The notes under the pieces are model-generated. The model was not told the origin of the DNA. It was given only the letters and a program-made list of their open reading frames with translations, and ran no database searches. Of a stretch of DNA of 64,000 nt, positions 7,348 to 16,580 are shown in pieces. The position numbers and the translations under genes are program-made. The stretch is from Streptomyces capillispiralis (GTDB lineage: Bacteria > Actinomycetota > Actinomycetes > Streptomycetales > Streptomycetaceae): positions 1,550,001-1,614,000 of the forward strand of contig NZ_VIWV01000001.1 in NCBI RefSeq assembly GCF_007829875.1, given 5' to 3'. The stretch's first letter is position 1. Every line of letters starts with the position of its first letter.

Positions 7348-8853
7348 ATGTATACCCCCGCTCGCACCGCAGGGAAGGTCCCGGACGCGGAGGCGCCGGA
7401 TCCGCACCGGTGGATGGCGCTGATCCTCGCGTCGGTCGCCACCCTCATGGTCGTGCTGGATGTGTCCATCGTGAACATCGCGCTGCCGCAGGCGCAGAGC
7501 GACCTCGCGATGGGCGACGCGAACCGCCAGTGGATGATCACCGCCTACGCACTCGCCTTCGGAGGACTGCTGCTTCTCGGCGGGCGCATCGCCGACTTCG
7601 CCGGACGCAAGCGCACCCTCGTGATCGGCCTGCTGGGCTTCGCGGCAGCCTCCATGCTCGGCGGTCTGGCGCCCGGCCCCGGCACCCTGTTCACCGCACG
7701 CGCCCTACAGGGTGCTTTCGCCGCCCTCCTGGCGCCGGCGGCGCTCTCCCTCATCACCGTTGCCTTCACCGACCCCAAGGAACGCGCCAAGGCATTCGGG
7801 ATCTTCGGCGCGTTCCAGGGCGGTGGAGGAGCCGTCGGGCTCCTCCTGGGCGGCGTCCTCACCGAGTACGCGGGCTGGCGCTGGTGCATGTACATCAACG
7901 TCCCCATCGCCCTGACCGTCGCTCTCGCCGCCCGGCCCTTCGTGCGGGAGAGCCGCGCCGCTGGCACCCGGCGCTACGACCTTCCCGGAACCCTGCTGGT
8001 GACCGGTGGGCTGGTCGCCCTCGTCCTCGGCTTCACCCAGGCCGCCGAGGGCGGAGGCTGGACGGCTCCCGCCACCGTGATCCCCCTGGCGGCCGCCGTC
8101 CTGCTGCTGACCGCGTTCGTGTGCGTGGAACGCCGCACCGCCCACCCCCTGCTGCCACTGCGGGTAGTCATGGAACGCAACCGGGCCGGAGTGTTCCTGG
8201 CCAACCTCCTCATCGGCGCCGGCATGTTCGGCATGAACCTCTTCATGACGTACTTCCTCCAGGTCAACCTCCACTACACCCCGCTGCGGGCCGGCATCGC
8301 CTTCCTCCCCTTCAGCGCCGGGATCATCGCCACCACCACACTCGGTGCGCCCCTCGTCGCCCGCTTCGGCCCCAAACCCTTGATGGTCGCCGGCACCGCC
8401 GTGGCCACCGCGGGGCTGCTGTGGCTCACTCGTCTGGACAGTGCCTCCGGCTACACCGGGGAGGTCCTGCCGACCCAGCTCCTCGTGAGTGCGGGCGTGG
8501 GCCTGTTCTTCCTGGCAGGCCCCAACGTCGCGCTGGCCGGCGTCGATCCGCGCGACGCCGGAGTGGCCGGCGCCGCACTCACCACCAGCCAGCAGATCGG
8601 CGCGGCCCTCGGCCCGGCACTCCTCAACACCCTCTACCTCGCCGCCGTCACCGACTACCTCGACCCCCGCACACCGGCCGGCGGCGAAGCATCCCGCGCC
8701 CTCCAGTTCCAGGGCTTCCTGCACGGCTACCGCATCGCGTTCATCGTCGCCGGTGCCCTCCTGGCCGCAGCCGTCCTCGCCCTGGCCGTCCTGGTGAAGA
8801 CACCCAGGACCGCCGCGGACACACAGCCCACCGCACCCGTCCCCACCCACTGA
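7348..8853 (+). CDS. MFS drug exporter, DHA2 (14-TM) family
   Basis: 501 residues with about 14 hydrophobic segments. The DHA2 signatures are present: VLDVSIVNIALPQAQ in helix 1, motif A GGRIADFAGRKRTL between helices 2 and 3, and the glycine-rich antiporter motif in helix 5 (GGGGAVGLLLGGVL). AGGAGA lies 7 bases before the ATG. Proteins of this family use the proton gradient to export hydrophobic drugs or endogenous metabolites. The downstream old yellow enzyme and the divergent cupin repressor suggest an inducible detoxification set. Confidence 0.9.
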   Translation: MYTPARTAGKVPDAEAPDPHRWMALILASVATLMVVLDVSIVNIALPQAQSDLAMGDANRQWMITAYALAFGGLLLLGGRIADFAGRKRTLVIGLLGFAAASMLGGLAPGPGTLFTARALQGAFAALLAPAALSLITVAFTDPKERAKAFGIFGAFQGGGGAVGLLLGGVLTEYAGWRWCMYINVPIALTVALAARPFVRESRAAGTRRYDLPGTLLVTGGLVALVLGFTQAAEGGGWTAPATVIPLAAAVLLLTAFVCVERRTAHPLLPLRVVMERNRAGVFLANLLIGAGMFGMNLFMTYFLQVNLHYTPLRAGIAFLPFSAGIIATTTLGAPLVARFGPKPLMVAGTAVATAGLLWLTRLDSASGYTGEVLPTQLLVSAGVGLFFLAGPNVALAGVDPRDAGVAGAALTTSQQIGAALGPALLNTLYLAAVTDYLDPRTPAGGEASRALQFQGFLHGYRIAFIVAGALLAAAVLALAVLVKTPRTAADTQPTAPVPTH

Positions 8854-8928
8854 CCGCACACGTCGCGCACATCCCCCATAAGCCTCATCCGGCCCTCCCG
8901 GGCCACCCAACAACTCACGGAGACCCCC

Positions 8929-9996
8929 ATGGCAGATCTCTTCGAGCCGGTGACCGTCGGCAAGTGGACACTGGACAACCGCATCGTCATGGCGCCCATG
9001 ACCCGCAACCGCGCCACCCCCGACGGCGTACCGACCGACCTCATGGCCACCTACTACGGCCAGCGAGCCACCGCCGGGCTGATCATCACCGAAGGCGTGC
9101 AGCCCAGCACCGTGGGCCAGGGGTACATGAACTCACCCGGCCTGCACACCCCCGCCCAGACCGCCGGCTGGCGCACTGTCGCCGACGCCGTCCACCGGCA
9201 CGGCGGGCACATCGTCGCGCAGATCATGCACGCCGGACGCATCTCGCACCCCGACAACAAGCACCACGCCGAAACCGTCGCCCCCAGCGCCATCGCCGCG
9301 CCCGGCACCATGTTCACCGCCAACGGCCCCCGGCCCCACCCCGTCCCCCGCGCACTGGGCACTGACGAAATCCCCACCGTCATCGAGGAATACGCCCACG
9401 CCGCACGGGCCGCCGTCGACGCCGGACTCGACGGCATCGAACTCCACGCCGCCAACGGCTACCTGCTCCACCAGTTCCTCGCCCCCCACACCAACCGGCG
9501 CACCGACTCCTACGGCGGCAGCCCCGAGGCACGCGCCCGCTTCGTCATCGAGGTCGCCCGGGCCGTCTCCGACGCGATCGGCGGCGAACGCGTCGGCATC
9601 CGCGTCTCCCCCGCCATCAACCTGCACGGCGCCATCGAGGACGACGCGGACGACACCGCCGCCACCTACCGCACGCTCGTGGACGCCCTCTCCGCCATGG
9701 GCCTGGCCTACCTGCACACCATCGGGGACCCCGCCACGCCCCTCATCAAGGACCTCTCCCACCGCTTCGCCGGCCCCCGCATCGTCAGCAACGGCTGGGA
9801 CCCGGTCACCGACGCCACCATCGCCCAGACCCTCCTCGACAACGACCAGGCCGACCTCGTCGCCGTCGGCCGCGCCTTCATCGCCAACCCCGACCTCGTG
9901 CGGCGCTGGCGGACCCAGGCACCCCTGAACCAGCCCGACGTGAACACGTTCTACGGCGGCGACCACCGCGGCTACACCGACTACCCGTCCATGTGA
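8929..9996 (+). CDS. Old yellow enzyme family alkene/nitro reductase
   Basis: 355 residues, a flavin TIM barrel of the OYE/NemA family. Visible hallmarks are MAPMTRNRA (residues 19-27), HAGRISHP, the substrate-binding region ELHAANGYLLHQFLAPHTNRR and YGGS. Such enzymes use FMN and NAD(P)H to reduce activated C=C bonds, maleimides or nitro compounds in the cytoplasm. It follows the MFS gene after about 75 bp, with ACGGAGA ahead of the ATG, and is probably cotranscribed. The substrate is unknown. Confidence 0.9.
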   Translation: MADLFEPVTVGKWTLDNRIVMAPMTRNRATPDGVPTDLMATYYGQRATAGLIITEGVQPSTVGQGYMNSPGLHTPAQTAGWRTVADAVHRHGGHIVAQIMHAGRISHPDNKHHAETVAPSAIAAPGTMFTANGPRPHPVPRALGTDEIPTVIEEYAHAARAAVDAGLDGIELHAANGYLLHQFLAPHTNRRTDSYGGSPEARARFVIEVARAVSDAIGGERVGIRVSPAINLHGAIEDDADDTAATYRTLVDALSAMGLAYLHTIGDPATPLIKDLSHRFAGPRIVSNGWDPVTDATIAQTLLDNDQADLVAVGRAFIANPDLVRRWRTQAPLNQPDVNTFYGGDHRGYTDYPSM

Positions 9997-10010
9997 CGAG
10001 GGGGCCCGGA

Positions 10011-10057
10011 CCGCCTCGCGCCTGACCGCCCACGGGACCGGCTCGGCCGCGAGGCGG
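10011..10057 (+). terminator. Inverted repeat after the OYE gene
   Basis: CCGCCTCGCG (10011-10020) is perfectly complementary to CGCGAGGCGG (10048-10057), with a 27-nt loop, 14 bp after the reductase stop. There is no T-run. It may act as a weak terminator or simply stabilise the 3' end of the transcript. Confidence 0.35.
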
Positions 10058-10152
10058 CAGGACCTCGATGACCGTGGCCGTGCCGACGACAGGTCGGCCC
10101 CCGTCCCGAAAAGAACTGGCCGGTCCCGGCTCGCCCGGACAGTATGGGGCGC

Positions 10153-10713
10153 ATGACCGACCAGCCCGAACGATGGACCCAGGCGACCGTCCACCCGGAC
10201 ATGTGGGCCGACCCGGCGGACGACCCCCGCAACAACGACGGGCCCGGTCCGGACGGTGAACTCGCCGCGCTGGAGGGTGTGCTGCGGGACTACCGCCTGA
10301 CGCTGCGGATGAAGTGCGAGGGGCTGGACCCGGAGCAGTTGGCCCGCCGGTCGGTGCCGCCGTCGACGATGTCGCTGCTCGGGCTGCTGCGCCACATCGC
10401 CGAGGACGAACGGGACTGGCGCAACTGGATCAGCGACGGGGAGCCGCTGCCGAAGCTGTACGGCAGGCGGGACGGGGACTTCGACGGCGCGGTCGCCGAT
10501 CAGGCGGTGGTCGACGCGGCGTACGCGGACATGGAGCGCGAACAGGCGGCCACGGACGCGGCGTTGGCCGCCCACGAGGATCTGGGCGAGCGCCTGGGCA
10601 GGGAAGGGATCGCCGTCCGGGAGCTGCTGGTGCACCGGATCGAGGAGTACGCCCGCCACTGCGGCCACGCCGACCTGTTGCGCGAGTGCGTCGACGGCCG
10701 CGTGGGCCAGTGA
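10153..10713 (+). CDS. DinB/DUF664 family protein
   Basis: 186 residues from ATG 10153 (MTDQPERWTQ); an ATG three codons upstream (10144) is equally possible because neither has a clear Shine-Dalgarno. The body is a four-helix bundle of the DinB/DUF664 type: LRDYRLTLRMKCEGLDPEQLARR, SLLGLLRHIAEDERDWR and HRIEEYARHCGHADLLRE. The His residues in RHIAEDE, HRIEEYARHCGHAD and nearby fit the metal site of the superfamily. Many members are thiol-dependent metalloenzymes, for example mycothiol-dependent, but the function of this one is unknown. The APH-like gene follows 18 bp downstream, probably in the same operon. Confidence 0.82.
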   Translation: MTDQPERWTQATVHPDMWADPADDPRNNDGPGPDGELAALEGVLRDYRLTLRMKCEGLDPEQLARRSVPPSTMSLLGLLRHIAEDERDWRNWISDGEPLPKLYGRRDGDFDGAVADQAVVDAAYADMEREQAATDAALAAHEDLGERLGREGIAVRELLVHRIEEYARHCGHADLLRECVDGRVGQ

Positions 10714-10731
10714 GGCAGGAGCGGACCCGTC

Positions 10732-11589
10732 ATGCGGGCGGCTGAGATCGCGCGGGCCGTGGCGGCGGCCACGTCGACCGCCTCGTCCCTCGGCCTGACG
10801 GCCGACGACGCGACCGTCCTGAACAACTCCAACAAGCTCACCCTGCGGCTGCTGCCCTGCGACGTCCTGGCCCGGGTCGCGCCGGTGGCGCAGCAGGTCG
10901 CCCGGTTCGAGGTCGACCTCGCCCAGCGGCTCGTCGCGGCCGGGTGTCCGGTGGCCGCCCTCGATCCCCGGGTGGAGCCGCGCGTCCATGAGCGCGACGG
11001 CTTCGTGATCACCCTGTGGACCTACTACCCGCCCGTGCCCCCGCACGAGGTCCCGCCCGCCGACTTCGCCGCCGCCCTCGCACGGCTGCACGCCGGAATG
11101 CGCACGCTCGACGTCCCGGCGCCGCACTTCACCGAGCGGGTGGCCCACGCGCGGGAACTCCTGGCCGACCACGACCGCACCCCGGACCTCGCCGACGCGG
11201 ACCGTGCGCTCCTCGACGAGACCCTGCGGACCGCGGGACGGGTGATCGCCGAACGCGGCGGCGCCGAGCAGCTGCTGCACGGCGAGCCGCACCCGGGCAA
11301 CCTGCTCACCACGGAGGACGGGCCGCTCTTCATCGACCTGGAGACGTGCTGCCGCGGACCCGTCGCGTTCGACCTCGCCCACGCGCCCGAGGAGGTCGGC
11401 GAGCACTACCCGGGTGTGGATAGGGAGGTGCTGCGCGCGTGCCGGCAGCTCGTACTGGCGATCATCACGACCTGGCGCTGGGACCGCGACGACCAGCTCC
11501 CGGACGGCCGCCGGCTGGCCGCGGAATGGCTGACCCGCCTCCGAGCGGCACGCGCCCACGCCGGCCCCGGCACCCCGACGGAGAACTGA
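10732..11589 (+). CDS. Aminoglycoside phosphotransferase-family kinase
   Basis: 285 residues of the APH/choline kinase fold. The catalytic loop reads LLHGEPHPGNLL, with Glu where the classical HGDxxxxN loop has Asp; this HGEPHPGN variant is seen in part of the family. The metal-binding FIDLETCCRGPVAFDLAH follows. The N-lobe has a nucleotide-binding strand with LTLRLLPCDVLARV. The enzyme presumably phosphorylates a small hydroxylated metabolite or antibiotic. It lies 18 bp after the DinB-like gene. Substrate unknown. Confidence 0.8.
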   Translation: MRAAEIARAVAAATSTASSLGLTADDATVLNNSNKLTLRLLPCDVLARVAPVAQQVARFEVDLAQRLVAAGCPVAALDPRVEPRVHERDGFVITLWTYYPPVPPHEVPPADFAAALARLHAGMRTLDVPAPHFTERVAHARELLADHDRTPDLADADRALLDETLRTAGRVIAERGGAEQLLHGEPHPGNLLTTEDGPLFIDLETCCRGPVAFDLAHAPEEVGEHYPGVDREVLRACRQLVLAIITTWRWDRDDQLPDGRRLAAEWLTRLRAARAHAGPGTPTEN

Positions 11590-11665
11590 CCCGGGACGGC
11601 TGAACGGTCCGCCCAGCGGGACAGACCCGTGGCACGGGCTTCCCTGCCGTGGGCCGCCCGGATCG

Positions 11666-12151
11666 TCAGGCCCATGCGTTGAAGAGCACCCCGCCCCACG
11701 TGGTGATGTCGTACGCGCGCACCTGGCGCCGCTCGTGCTGTGACAGAGCGGAAGTGTCCACGTCGGAGAGGGGTGTGGTGAGTTGTTCGTGGCTCAGGAC
11801 CACGAAACCCGCTTCGGTGAAGGTGAAGGCCCACGCTGGAGGGGGGAGGAACTCCTCCCTGTACCAGTTCCGGCGTTCCCGGGCGAAGGCGATCCAGGGG
11901 TGGTGGGCGTGACACAGGACGACGCTCTCGCCGGTGCGCTCGACGACCGACGCGGTGTGGAAGGTCAGGGGGTACTCCCGGCCCTCGAACTCGCCCACCC
12001 GGCCTTCAGCGACGCGCGCGGCGGCATACAGAGCGGTGCGGAACGCCCGCACATCCGTATCCGGAAGCGGGCCGTCCTTCGGCATGAAGAATCCTGTCGC
12101 GCCCCGTGGCAGCGTGAAGCGCGTGTTCCCCCCGTTGACCATGTCGTTCAT
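11666..12151 (-). CDS. Hypothetical protein
   Basis: 161 residues, not recognised. It is rich in aromatic residues and mixed alpha/beta in character, with no signal peptide or membrane segment. Segments such as GFFMPKDGPLPDTDVRAFRTALYAAARVAEGRVGEF, ESVVLCHAHHPWIAFA and AFTFTEAGFVVLSHEQLT look like a folded cytoplasmic domain, and codon use is normal for the genome. It is divergent from the GNAT gene, with about 95 bp between them. A second ATG three codons in (12142) could be the start. Confidence 0.6.
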   Translation of the reverse strand: MNDMVNGGNTRFTLPRGATGFFMPKDGPLPDTDVRAFRTALYAAARVAEGRVGEFEGREYPLTFHTASVVERTGESVVLCHAHHPWIAFARERRNWYREEFLPPPAWAFTFTEAGFVVLSHEQLTTPLSDVDTSALSQHERRQVRAYDITTWGGVLFNAWA

Positions 12152-12246
12152 CTTGCCCGGTCCGGAACCCGCGTGCTGTCGTGGGTCGACGACCTGGTGC
12201 GCGTTTGCCTCGCGCCCGAACCGTCCCGCGATCTACCCTCGCGGCC

Positions 12247-12846
12247 ATGACCTCACACGGTGCTCCCGAAGGCTCCCGGATCGCTCCCGACGGTGCCGGG
12301 CCGGTGATCCGGGAGGAGACCGCTGACGATCACCGGGACGTGCGCGAGGTCCACACGCGCGCCTTCGGTGACGGCGATCGGGTTCCCGGACTCGTGGAGG
12401 CACTTCGCGGCGCGGAGGCCGCTCTGGCACCGATGTCCTTCGTCGCTGTCGTCGAGGGCCGGGTCGTCGGGCACGTCCTGCTGAGCGCGACGCGGTGGGA
12501 CGCCCCGCGCCGGATCGTGGACGTCCTGTCGCTGTCACCGCTGGGCGTGCTCCCGGAGTTCCGGCGTCAGGGCATCGGTACACGGCTCGTCGCCCACGCC
12601 CTCGCGGCGGCCGACAGCCAGGGTGTGCCGCTGGTGTTCCTGGAGGGTTCGCCCCACTACTACGGCTCGCGCGGCTTCGAGGGTGCCGCCGCGGTGGGCT
12701 TCCGCTCGCCGTCACTGCGTATCCCCGAAGCCGCGTTCCAGGTGGCCCGGTTGTCCGCGCACGAGCCGTGGATGACGGGCACCTTCGTCTACTCGGACCC
12801 CTTCTGGACCTTCGACTGCGTCGGCCTGCGCGACCCCGGGGCCTGA
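12247..12846 (+). CDS. GNAT N-acetyltransferase (YhbS-like)
   Basis: 199 residues from the ATG opening MTSHGAPEG. The GNAT fold is clear: VIREETADDHRDVREVHTRAFGD at the N-terminus, the acetyl-CoA pyrophosphate loop VLPEFRRQGIGTRLV (Q/RxxGxG/A), and FLEGSPHYYGSRGFE in motif B. The YYGSRGFE element is typical of the YhbS group. The acceptor amine is unknown. It is a single gene, followed by the convergent carboxylesterase. Confidence 0.88.
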   Translation: MTSHGAPEGSRIAPDGAGPVIREETADDHRDVREVHTRAFGDGDRVPGLVEALRGAEAALAPMSFVAVVEGRVVGHVLLSATRWDAPRRIVDVLSLSPLGVLPEFRRQGIGTRLVAHALAAADSQGVPLVFLEGSPHYYGSRGFEGAAAVGFRSPSLRIPEAAFQVARLSAHEPWMTGTFVYSDPFWTFDCVGLRDPGA

Positions 12847-12935
12847 GGGGCTCTGCCCCACTCGACCCGACCTGTGCCGCGCCGGCGCATCACGCACCCC
12901 CGCCCACCCGGAGCCGACCGCCCGTCCGGGACGGC

Positions 12936-14489
12936 TCAGCCCCGGCGCAGTGCCCCGGTGCGCCGCAAGCGGCGTATGACGGAGCGGAGTTCGGGGGACG
13001 GGGCGGGGCCGGTCGCCTCGGTGGGGGTGGGCGGGGTGGCCCACAGGGCGAGTTCGCGGTCGCGGGGGCCGTGGACGAGGTGGGGGGCGCCGTCGCCGAA
13101 GACCTGCACCGGGTGGTGGGCGCCCCACCGTGCCCAGCCCGGTGCTCCGTCGGTGACGAACCGCACCCACGCCCCGTGCATCGCGTCCGCCAGTTCCTGC
13201 GGCGCGCCCTCGCCGGCGAGCTTGCGGGCGTCGGGCTCCTCCCCGCTGTCGAAGACGAAGCCCAGTTCCAGGGCGTGGCAGGCGCCCATGCCGGGCCGGC
13301 CCGAGGGCCAGGCGAACTCGTAGACGTACGAGGGCTCGGCGCGGCCGTCGGACAGGCGGTGCAGGGGGAGGCGGAGCAGGTGGTCGGTGACCATCTGGCC
13401 GACGAGTTCGGCGGTGCCCTCGTCCGGTCGCAGGGCGCGGTAGCCGCGCGGGACCTCGCTGCCGCAGCGGCAGCGGGCCATCGCGCCGGCGAGGGCGACC
13501 GCGCCGAGGCGGTCGACGCGCTCCAGCAGGCCGCCGGGGACCAGCCAGAGGCGGTACTCGTCGCGGGTCCAGCCGGTGAGCAGGTCCACGCCGGGGGCCG
13601 CGCCGTCCGTGAGCGCCTCCAGGGGGTCGCGGGGCACGAGGTCGCCGTCGACGACGATGCCGAAGGCGGGGCCGCCGAGCACCGGGCTGCTGAGGCGGCC
13701 CACCTCGGCCTGGGCGCGCAGGAGTTGCCCGCGGTCGGCGGCGGCGAAGGCCGCGGCGGTCGCGGGGATCTTGAGGCGGTTCGCCATGCGGCGTACCATC
13801 CGGCGCACCTTGTCCCGGTCGGTCGTCTCCGGCGGCCCGCTCTGCAGGACGGCCCGCCGGACCAGGCCCCGGGCCTGCGGGGCGGCGATGAGGGCGCCCG
13901 TGCTGATGGCTCCGGCGGACTGGCCGCCGAGGGTGACGCGGCCGGGGTCGCCGCCGAAGGCCGCGATCGACTCGTGGACCCAGCGCAGGGCGGCGAGCTG
14001 GTCGCGCAGGCCGGGGTTGGCGGGGGCGTCCGGGAAGAGGCCGTAGCCCTCGACGCCCAGACGGTAGTTGACGGACACGAACACCACGCCGTCGCGGGCG
14101 AAGGTGCGGCCGTCGTAGACGGGGACCGCGGAGGACCCCCTGGTCAGGGCGCCGCCGTGGAGCCACACGAAGACCGGGAGCCGGGCTGCGGGGGACGGGT
14201 CGGGGGTCCACACGTTCAGGTTGAGGCAGTCGTCGCCGGGCACCACCGGGTCGGACAGGTACAGGGCGAAGGACTCGGAGTACGGCGGTTTCGGGGCGGT
14301 CGGGCCGAAGGCACCGGCGTCGCGGACGCCGTCCCACGGCTCCGGGGGGACGGGCGGCCGGAAGCGGCGGGGGCCGAACGGGGGCGCCGCGTACGGGATG
14401 CCACGGAACGCGGCGACGCCCCGGTCCCACCTGCCGCGCACCACCCCGTACGGAGTCCTGGTCACGGGATTCTCCCGGCGTGCCGTCAT
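12936..14489 (-). CDS. Type B carboxylesterase
   Basis: 517 residues of the alpha/beta-hydrolase carboxylesterase B family. The nucleophile elbow VTLGGQSAGAIST carries the catalytic Ser; TGWTRDEYRLWL supplies the acidic residue and GACHALELGFVF the His. The oxyanion hole VFVWLHGGAL and the disulfide-region motif DDCLNLNVWTP are also present. No signal peptide is evident, so it is probably cytoplasmic, like p-nitrobenzyl esterases. It is divergent from a LacI regulator with a palindromic operator in the shared intergenic region, so control by that regulator is plausible. Confidence 0.9.
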   Translation of the reverse strand: MTARRENPVTRTPYGVVRGRWDRGVAAFRGIPYAAPPFGPRRFRPPVPPEPWDGVRDAGAFGPTAPKPPYSESFALYLSDPVVPGDDCLNLNVWTPDPSPAARLPVFVWLHGGALTRGSSAVPVYDGRTFARDGVVFVSVNYRLGVEGYGLFPDAPANPGLRDQLAALRWVHESIAAFGGDPGRVTLGGQSAGAISTGALIAAPQARGLVRRAVLQSGPPETTDRDKVRRMVRRMANRLKIPATAAAFAAADRGQLLRAQAEVGRLSSPVLGGPAFGIVVDGDLVPRDPLEALTDGAAPGVDLLTGWTRDEYRLWLVPGGLLERVDRLGAVALAGAMARCRCGSEVPRGYRALRPDEGTAELVGQMVTDHLLRLPLHRLSDGRAEPSYVYEFAWPSGRPGMGACHALELGFVFDSGEEPDARKLAGEGAPQELADAMHGAWVRFVTDGAPGWARWGAHHPVQVFGDGAPHLVHGPRDRELALWATPPTPTEATGPAPSPELRSVIRRLRRTGALRRG

Positions 14490-14619
14490 CCGCCCACCAG
14501 CCCTTCGCCGCGTCCTGCTCCCGCACCGGCAGAACTCACCGGTAACAGCAGAGCACCGGAACGCTCTTCGGTATTCCTCGGCCTGTGTGCGAGTTCTTCC
14601 CGCTCCGGGGCGGCGGATC

Positions 14620-14638
14620 TACAGTAGGAAGCGCTTTC
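14620..14638 (+). promoter_or_regulatory. LacI-type palindromic operator with possible -10 box
   Basis: GGAAGCGCTTTC (14627-14638) has a perfect AAGCGCTT core, the shape bound by LacI/GalR-family regulators. It is 26 bp upstream of the LacI gene start and just behind a possible -10 box TACAGT (14620-14625). Autoregulation is the simplest reading; the divergent esterase could be controlled too. Confidence 0.6.
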
Positions 14639-14663
14639 TATTCGGTGGAGAGGTGGATTCCCG

Positions 14664-15710
14664 ATGGCCCGTACGGGGAGTGCGAGCGTGGCGGCCGGAC
14701 CGACGCTGGCGGTCGTGGCCCGCGAGGCGGGGGTGTCGGTGCCGACCGCGTCCAAGGTCGTCAACGGCCGTGAGGACGTGGCCCCGGAGACCCGCCGCCG
14801 CGTCACGGAGGCCCTGGACCGGCTCGGGTACGTCCGCAGACCCCGGTTCGACGCAGGACGGCCGCCGCGCCTGGTGGACCTGGTGGTGCACTCGCTGGAG
14901 GACTCCGCCTCGGGCGCGGTGCTGCACGGCGCGGAGGAGGCGGCGCACGACGCGGGCCTGGAGATCGTGGTCTCGGCGGCCCTGACCCGCAGCCGTTCCG
15001 AGCGGCCGGAGCGGGGCTGGCTGGACCGGCTGCTGCTGCGCGGGTCGGCCGGGATCCTCTTCCACCTGGCCGAGCCCAGCGGCCCGCAGTACGCCTGGCT
15101 CGCCCAGCACCGCGTGCCCTTCGCGCTGGTCGACCCGGACCACGAGCCGCCGCCCGGTGTCGTCTCGGTGGGCGGGGCCAACTGGCAGGGCGGGATGACG
15201 GCCACCGAGCACCTGCTCGCGCTGGGCCACGAGCGCATCGCCGTCATCGCCGGGAACCGGCACACGCCGTCCGGTGCCGCCCGCACCGCCGGCTACCGCT
15301 CGGCGCTCGCCGCGGCGGGCGTGCGGCACCGCCCCGAGTACGTCCGGCACGCCGACCCCGGCGAGGGGGCCGCCCGCCGCCGCATGCGGGAGCTGCTCGA
15401 CCTGCCGGAGCCGCCGACGGCCGTCTTCGTCTGCTCGGACCGGATGGTGTCCGGGGTCTACCAGGCGCTGGCCGAGCGCGGACTGCGGGTGCCGGACGAC
15501 CTGAGCGTGGTCGGCTTCGACGACCTCCCCGAGGCCCGCTGGCTCACCCCCGCCCTGACGACGGTCCGCCAGCCCCTGTCCGAGATGGCGGCGACGGCCC
15601 TGCACCTCCTGCTGCGCATGATGGACGGCCACCGCCCGGAGAGCACCCGCACGGAGCTGTCCACACGGCTGGTGGAGCGCGCGAGCACGGCGGTGCCGCC
15701 CGGCGCGTGA
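14664..15710 (+). CDS. LacI-family transcriptional regulator
   Basis: 348 residues. The N-terminal DNA-binding domain (about residues 13-60) has the LacI layout: LAVVAREAGVSVPTASKVVNGREDVAPETR, then the hinge helix region RLGYVRRP. The C-terminal periplasmic-binding-like sensor includes GVVSVGGANWQGGMTATEHLLALGHERIAVI and VPDDLSVVGFDDLPEARWLTPALTTVRQP. GAGAGGTGG lies about 9 bases before the ATG. No sugar operon adjoins it, so the ligand is unknown; the nearest candidate target is the divergent esterase. Confidence 0.93.
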   Translation: MARTGSASVAAGPTLAVVAREAGVSVPTASKVVNGREDVAPETRRRVTEALDRLGYVRRPRFDAGRPPRLVDLVVHSLEDSASGAVLHGAEEAAHDAGLEIVVSAALTRSRSERPERGWLDRLLLRGSAGILFHLAEPSGPQYAWLAQHRVPFALVDPDHEPPPGVVSVGGANWQGGMTATEHLLALGHERIAVIAGNRHTPSGAARTAGYRSALAAAGVRHRPEYVRHADPGEGAARRRMRELLDLPEPPTAVFVCSDRMVSGVYQALAERGLRVPDDLSVVGFDDLPEARWLTPALTTVRQPLSEMAATALHLLLRMMDGHRPESTRTELSTRLVERASTAVPPGA

Positions 15711-15850
15711 GGACCGACACGGGAGCGTGACGGACCGTCAGACGCGGCTTATAGCACACGGCGGCGTAATCTGAGGGCCTGTCAGGTCATACTCGACCTT
15801 TTTTCCGGGACCTCCCGTTGTGCCACCGTCCGTACCCCTACGCTGCCCGC

Positions 15851-16570
15851 GTGACCAGCGACACCTCTACCACGCCACCCGATGAGGCACCGGACGGCAC
15901 CGGACGGCTCCGCAGCGCGGCTCAGTGGGCCGCCCGCGCCACCGCGGGCACCCAGGGACTCGTCTCGCTGCTGCTGACCGACCTCGTGGCCGTTCTCGGG
16001 GCGGCCGCCGTGTGGCTGGCCCTCGGCGGGGATCCCGCGGTGGTCGGAGTGACGGGCGGGGCCCTGCTGGCCTTCGGCGCCGCCATGCTGCCGATCATCG
16101 AACGCCAGAGCCCGAAGGACGCGCCCCAGCTGTGGCCGCCCGTCGTCCTCGTGGTGATCCCGTTGGCGGTACTGGCCGTGGGGCTGCCGGCCCTGGCCGT
16201 CTGGGCGTTCCTGGAGAGCCGTCCGGTGGACGTGACCCACCGCGTCCGGCTCGAGCAGGCCCCGCCCCTGGTGGACGGCGAGACCGTCGTCGCCACCCTG
16301 CACACCGACGACCCCCGCTCCCGGCTCGCCATCACCTTCGACCTGGCCCAGTCCGATTCCGCCGCCCCGGTGTGCGCGCCGGGCAGCGAGCTGGTCGTGG
16401 GCCTCAAGGCCGGTGCCGGGACGAGGCACGTGCAGAGCGGTGTCCCCGGCACGGAGTTCGTCTTCGGCCTGGGACGCGGGATGACCGACATCGAACTCGC
16501 CGTGCAACTCCGGGCGGAGCAGGGCTGCGAACTGAACCTGTCCGTCGCCTCGGCGCACCTGGATGACTAG
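15851..16570 (+). CDS. Membrane protein coupled to a binding-protein gene
   Basis: 239 residues from GTG 15851. A TACGCT box ends 7 bp upstream of this GTG, so the mRNA may be leaderless. After a hydrophilic Thr/Pro-rich N-terminus there are about three membrane segments (LLLTDLVAVLGAAAVWLAL, VGVTGGALLAFGAAMLPII, and a long one starting VVLVVIPLAVLAVG). The C-terminal domain of about 100 residues is probably extracellular and rich in beta strands (DVTHRVRLEQAPPLVDGETV ... FGLGRGMTDIELAVQL). Not recognised as a named family. Its stop is 10 bp before the next start, so the two gene products probably work together. Confidence 0.7.
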   Translation: MTSDTSTTPPDEAPDGTGRLRSAAQWAARATAGTQGLVSLLLTDLVAVLGAAAVWLALGGDPAVVGVTGGALLAFGAAMLPIIERQSPKDAPQLWPPVVLVVIPLAVLAVGLPALAVWAFLESRPVDVTHRVRLEQAPPLVDGETVVATLHTDDPRSRLAITFDLAQSDSAAPVCAPGSELVVGLKAGAGTRHVQSGVPGTEFVFGLGRGMTDIELAVQLRAEQGCELNLSVASAHLDD

Positions 16571-16580
16571 GAAGACCCAC

